Both the position numbers and the translations under genes were made by a program. Shown here in pieces: positions 5,264 to 7,314 of a stretch of 7,314 bases of DNA. This stretch comes from an uncultured Selenomonadales bacterium (GTDB taxonomy: Bacteria > Bacillota > Negativicutes > Selenomonadales > Selenomonadaceae): the NCBI GenBank assembly GCA_937915725.1, contig CALGGV010000282.1, positions 1 to 7,314 on the forward strand, given 5' to 3'. The notes under the pieces were generated by a model that made no database searches, was not told where the DNA came from, and saw nothing but the letters and a program-made list of their open reading frames with translations. Position 1 is the first letter of the stretch, and every line of letters starts with the position of its first letter.

Positions 5264-6754
5264 TTACATAATTACGCGCCCGTTGCGTTTTTTCATTTCA
5301 AAAAATATTTGCCCGAATAAAAAACGCCGCATAATTTCTGAAAAGGCAAATAAAATTTCGTGTTCTTCTTTAGACCACGTACGCGCCCTTTTGCAATCGT
5401 CAAAACCTACGCAGCCAATAAAATCTTCGCCGTCCATAACTGCACACTCAATGTAGGAACAAATTCCACGCCGTGCAAATTCTGTCTGCGCCCTGCCAAC
5501 AAGTTTTGAAGTATCGGAGCATTCACTGAATCTGCCGTGCTTAGTATTCCTGTAACGTTTCCTAATTTGCAAGCGTAGCGAGGGATCGTGCGCAACTTCA
5601 GTACTTTTAAAATCGCCGCGTACGTAGTCAAATAAAATTTTGGGCCAATAATGTCCGTCGATGTGCCAGACAACGTACGCTCTGTGAACTTTAAAATATT
5701 TTGCGAAAATCTGTAACAAAAGTTGAACGGCAAGTGAAGTATCCTTTGAATTGAAAACCATTTGAAAAATATATTCCATTGGATTTGAGAGCATTTTTCT
5801 GAAATTTTGAGAGGGCAATTCTGCATTATCGGCGGCTTTTTTTTCGGCACTTTCAAGCCCTTCACTAAAAATTGTTTCAGTGTCTTTGCCCTGCCTTTTA
5901 CTTTCGGCAAGTGCGGCATCTGCGCGAGTGAATAAAATATTGTAGTCTTTGCCGTGTTCAGGATAAAGCGCAATTCCAATGCTTGCAGAAACTGAAACTT
6001 CTTCGCCTTCGTGCTGATAAACTTTTCTTAAAATATCCCTAAGTTGCTTGCATTTATTTATAACAATTTCCGGCGTTTTAATATCTTTCATCATAACCAT
6101 AAATTCGTCGCCGCCAATGTGTCCCAAAATATCAGTCTTGCGAAAAGTTGTTTTAAGATTCATAGCCATATCCATAATAACCGCGTCGCCGATTAAGTGT
6201 CCCAATTTATCGTTGACAGATTTAAAATTATCTAAATCCAAAACTAAAAGCGCGTGCATTTTGGTTTTATCGCCCATTGATTGATTGACGAGGTAAGGCG
6301 CGTGAGTTTTGCTGTAAAGCCCCGTCATTGCGTCACGTTCGATAACTTGCTTAAGTTGCGCCTCTTTTTGCCGCACAAAGTCAATATTTTGCAAAAAGCC
6401 GGAAACTTTTACTGCAACGCCGTCAACAAATTCTGCGCGATACTTCATTTTTACCCACGCAAAATATCTGTTGAAAGTGTAAACTCTAAATTCCAATTCA
6501 AATTCTTGAAAGGGCGCGCTGCGTTGAGTTTTCATTGTCAACATTCTGTCAACTTGATTTTGAAATTCAATTCGATTTTCAGGGTGAACAAGCCGCGCTT
6601 TTAGTAAATGTTTTTTGACATTTTCTCGCGGCAATTCGTGCTGTAGCATTAGTGTTAATTTTTCGTCGTATTCCAATTTGTCAGCCGGAATATCCCATTC
6701 AAAAACCGCCATATCATTTAGCGCAGTTGCCAATTTGTATAAATCTGAAAGCAT
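5264..6754 (-). CDS. PAS-GGDEF-GAF protein, probable diguanylate cyclase
   Basis: It probably makes cyclic di-GMP from two GTP. Counting from the ATG at 6754 (496 residues), a PAS_3-like sensor domain covers about 12-126 and a short helical linker about 127-140. A GGDEF domain spans about 141-295, with DLDNFKSVNDKLGH at 173-186 and an intact GGDEF at 214-218. The RxxD product-inhibition site (RKTD, 205-208) stands exactly five residues before it. A C-terminal GAF-like domain covers about 325-480, ending in the typical GFDDCKRARTWSKEE pattern (450-464). There are no membrane helices, so it is cytosolic. I prefer this start because AAGGG (6764-6768) lies 9 bases upstream. The longer frame from 6772 adds six residues and has no Shine-Dalgarno site. 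A GAF domain after the GGDEF domain is a less common order. Ligands are unknown. Confidence 0.92.
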   Translation of the reverse strand: MLSDLYKLATALNDMAVFEWDIPADKLEYDEKLTLMLQHELPRENVKKHLLKARLVHPENRIEFQNQVDRMLTMKTQRSAPFQEFELEFRVYTFNRYFAWVKMKYRAEFVDGVAVKVSGFLQNIDFVRQKEAQLKQVIERDAMTGLYSKTHAPYLVNQSMGDKTKMHALLVLDLDNFKSVNDKLGHLIGDAVIMDMAMNLKTTFRKTDILGHIGGDEFMVMMKDIKTPEIVINKCKQLRDILRKVYQHEGEEVSVSASIGIALYPEHGKDYNILFTRADAALAESKRQGKDTETIFSEGLESAEKKAADNAELPSQNFRKMLSNPMEYIFQMVFNSKDTSLAVQLLLQIFAKYFKVHRAYVVWHIDGHYWPKILFDYVRGDFKSTEVAHDPSLRLQIRKRYRNTKHGRFSECSDTSKLVGRAQTEFARRGICSYIECAVMDGEDFIGCVGFDDCKRARTWSKEEHEILFAFSEIMRRFLFGQIFFEMKKRNGRVIM

Positions 6755-6763
6755 TTTATCACG

Positions 6764-6768
6764 CCCTT
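6764..6768 (-). promoter_or_regulatory. Ribosome binding site deciding the GGDEF-protein start
   Basis: AAGGG on the minus strand, followed by CGTGATAAA, leads into the ATG at 6754. The wording resembles the AAAGGAGTGA site of metK. The upstream ATG at 6772 is preceded only by A/T-rich sequence. Confidence 0.55.
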
Positions 6769-6790
6769 GCATTCATTGAAAATTTTTTTT

Positions 6791-6819
6791 ATTATAGCAA
6801 TAATCGAAGGGAGGGTAAA
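6791..6819 (-). promoter_or_regulatory. Extended -10 promoter for the GGDEF gene
   Basis: On the minus strand TTTACC (6819-6814) is followed after 17 bases by a perfect TATAAT (6796-6791), with TGC directly before it (extended -10). Transcription should begin near 6785, about 30 nt before the preferred start. The -35 box overlaps the Shine-Dalgarno site of the divergent plus-strand gene. Confidence 0.7.
6807..6815 (+). promoter_or_regulatory. Ribosome binding site deciding the TTG start of kinase-fragment copy 1
   Basis: AAGGGAGGG ends 8 bases before TTG 6824. The equivalent sites in copies 2 and 3 are AAAGGAG at 7026-7032 and 7242-7248, each also 8 bases before a TTG. This constancy supports TTG as the start codon rather than the upstream ATG at 6767. 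Confidence 0.75.
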
Positions 6820-6823
6820 TCTG

Positions 6824-7012
6824 TTGAAAAAAATTTTGCTTGCGTACAATCCAATTTCAGGCAGTGCCACTTTCAAAAAAAATCTTGACGAACTGATAGA
6901 AAAATTTCAACGCAGAAATATTTTGTTGACGATTTATCGCACTCGCGCCGAAGATTCACTTGTGGAATTTGCAGAAATTGTAAAAATCAGCGGTGCGGCG
7001 GGCGTCATTTAA
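6824..7012 (+). CDS. Truncated diacylglycerol/lipid kinase-like protein, N-terminal fragment (copy 1)
   Basis: The 62-residue product begins MKKILLAYNPISGSATFKK, matching the N-terminus of the DAGK catalytic family (YegS/DgkB/BmrU-like). That family phosphorylates diacylglycerol or related lipids with ATP. The NPxSG nucleotide-binding motif is at 9-13, and the beta-alpha-beta pattern runs to ISGAAGVI at 55-62. A full protein has about 290-300 residues, with GGDGT soon after this point. Here a TAA comes just before that motif would be expected, so the active site is missing and catalysis is not expected. The start is TTG, supported by AAGGGAGGG 8 bases upstream. The gene reads divergently from the GGDEF gene. 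It may be a translated fragment, a decoy or decay product, or the first unit of an expanding array. Confidence 0.7.
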   Translation: MKKILLAYNPISGSATFKKNLDELIEKFQRRNILLTIYRTRAEDSLVEFAEIVKISGAAGVI

Positions 7013-7040
7013 ATTTTGCAAAAATAAAGGAGTAAATCTG

Positions 7041-7228
7041 TTGAAAAAAATTTTACTGGCGTACAATCCAATTTCAGGCAGTGCCACTTTCAAAAAAATC
7101 TTGACGAAATTATAGAAAATTTTCAGCGCAGAAATATTTTGTTGACAATTTACCGCACTCGCGCCGAAAATGCACTTGTGGAATTTTCAGAAATTGTAAA
7201 AATCAGCGGCGCGGCGGGCGTCATTTAA
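7041..7228 (+). pseudogene. Kinase N-terminal fragment, copy 2, frameshifted
   Basis: This repeats copy 1, but the A-tract after CACTTTC has seven A residues instead of eight. Reading from TTG 7041, the frame goes wrong after residue 19 and stops at TAG 7113-7115, giving 24 residues. With one A restored, the frame runs to TAA 7226-7228 and again ends ISGAAGVI. Relative to copy 1, I count six silent codon changes and five mostly conservative replacements (L to I, K to N, D to N, S to A, A to S), which suggests both descend from a coding sequence under selection. Confidence 0.8.
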
Positions 7229-7256
7229 ATTTTGCAAAAATAAAGGAGTAAATCTG

Positions 7257-7314
7257 TTGAAAAAAATTTTACTGGCGTACAATCCAATTTCAGGCAGTGC
7301 CACTTTCAAAAAAA
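7257..7314 (+). pseudogene. Kinase N-terminal sequence, copy 3, cut by the window edge
   Basis: The TTG at 7257 has AAAGGAG 8 bases upstream. The 58 visible bases are identical to the start of copy 2 and end inside the A-tract, with seven A residues visible. Whether this is another fragment or the start of the full-length kinase gene cannot be seen. Confidence 0.55.

Larger units (their letters stand above)
6815..7314 (+). repeat. Tandem repeat, period 216-217 bp, carrying a kinase gene's 5' end
   Basis: The TTG start codons fall at 6824, 7041 and 7257, so the spacings are 217 and 216; the one-base difference is a lost A in copy 2. Each unit runs from GTAAATCTG through the coding fragment, a TAA stop and a spacer AATTTTGCAAAAATAAAGGA. 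As far as it can be read, copy 3 is identical to copy 2. Copy 1 is more diverged. The array continues past the window edge. Confidence 0.95.

Noticed and set aside
5407..5979. 190-codon minus-strand frame
   Set aside because: It lies wholly inside the GGDEF gene on the same strand in another frame; the GGDEF frame has clear domains and motifs.
6281..6604. 107-codon plus-strand frame antisense to the GGDEF gene
   Set aside because: It is a shadow of the cyclase coding sequence, with no ribosome binding site or recognisable family.
6767..6823. ATG at 6767 as start of the kinase fragment (81 residues)
   Set aside because: No Shine-Dalgarno site precedes it, it crosses the divergent promoter, and its added residues do not match the family. 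TTG 6824 has a strong site and the same arrangement recurs in every copy.

Overview
The window is AT-rich bacterial DNA with Shine-Dalgarno sites of the AGGAGG type, some TTG starts and a Gram-positive-like gene set (metK, a DMT permease, a Lac-family PTS EIIC, a PAS-GGDEF-GAF protein and a DAGK-family fragment). My best guess is a Firmicute, possibly of the Negativicutes/Selenomonadales. This is inferred from the style of the proteins, with no marker gene to prove it.

Layout. Bases 1-130 are the end of a CRISPR array: two identical 36-bp repeats around one 40-nt spacer. The array runs off the left edge and no cas gene is in view. Bases 131-463 are an AT-rich gene-free flank that may be the array leader, with two hairpins and a repeated 15-mer, ending in a promoter for metK. 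Then come metK (+), a clear intrinsic terminator, and a ten-helix EamA/DMT permease (+). A gene-free block at 2535-3096 is almost entirely a tandem array of a noncoding unit of about 155 bp (three full copies and one partial). On the minus strand follows a two-gene unit: a PTS EIIC of the lactose/cellobiose family, then a small retropepsin-like aspartic protease whose ribosome binding site abuts the EIIC stop. Bases 4924-5263 hold no convincing gene, but do hold a strong hairpin and a 152-bp element bounded by inverted repeats. Next is a minus-strand PAS-GGDEF-GAF diguanylate cyclase with a near-consensus extended -10 promoter.

The right end is the most unusual part. Reading away from the cyclase gene is a tandem array with a 216-217 bp period. 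Each unit carries a Shine-Dalgarno site, a TTG start and the first 62 codons of a diacylglycerol/lipid-kinase-like protein (NPxSG motif present), and stops about where the family's GGDGT motif would be expected. Copy 1 is open. Copy 2 has lost one A from an A-tract and is out of frame. Copy 3 runs off the window. A full-length gene may lie just beyond.

How the genes relate: metK supplies S-adenosylmethionine. The EIIC and protease genes are probably co-transcribed. The cyclase would make c-di-GMP in response to whatever its PAS and GAF domains sense. I see no single pathway joining all of them. The accessory interest lies in the four repeat systems: the CRISPR edge, the 155-bp array, the 152-bp inverted-repeat element and the kinase-fragment array.
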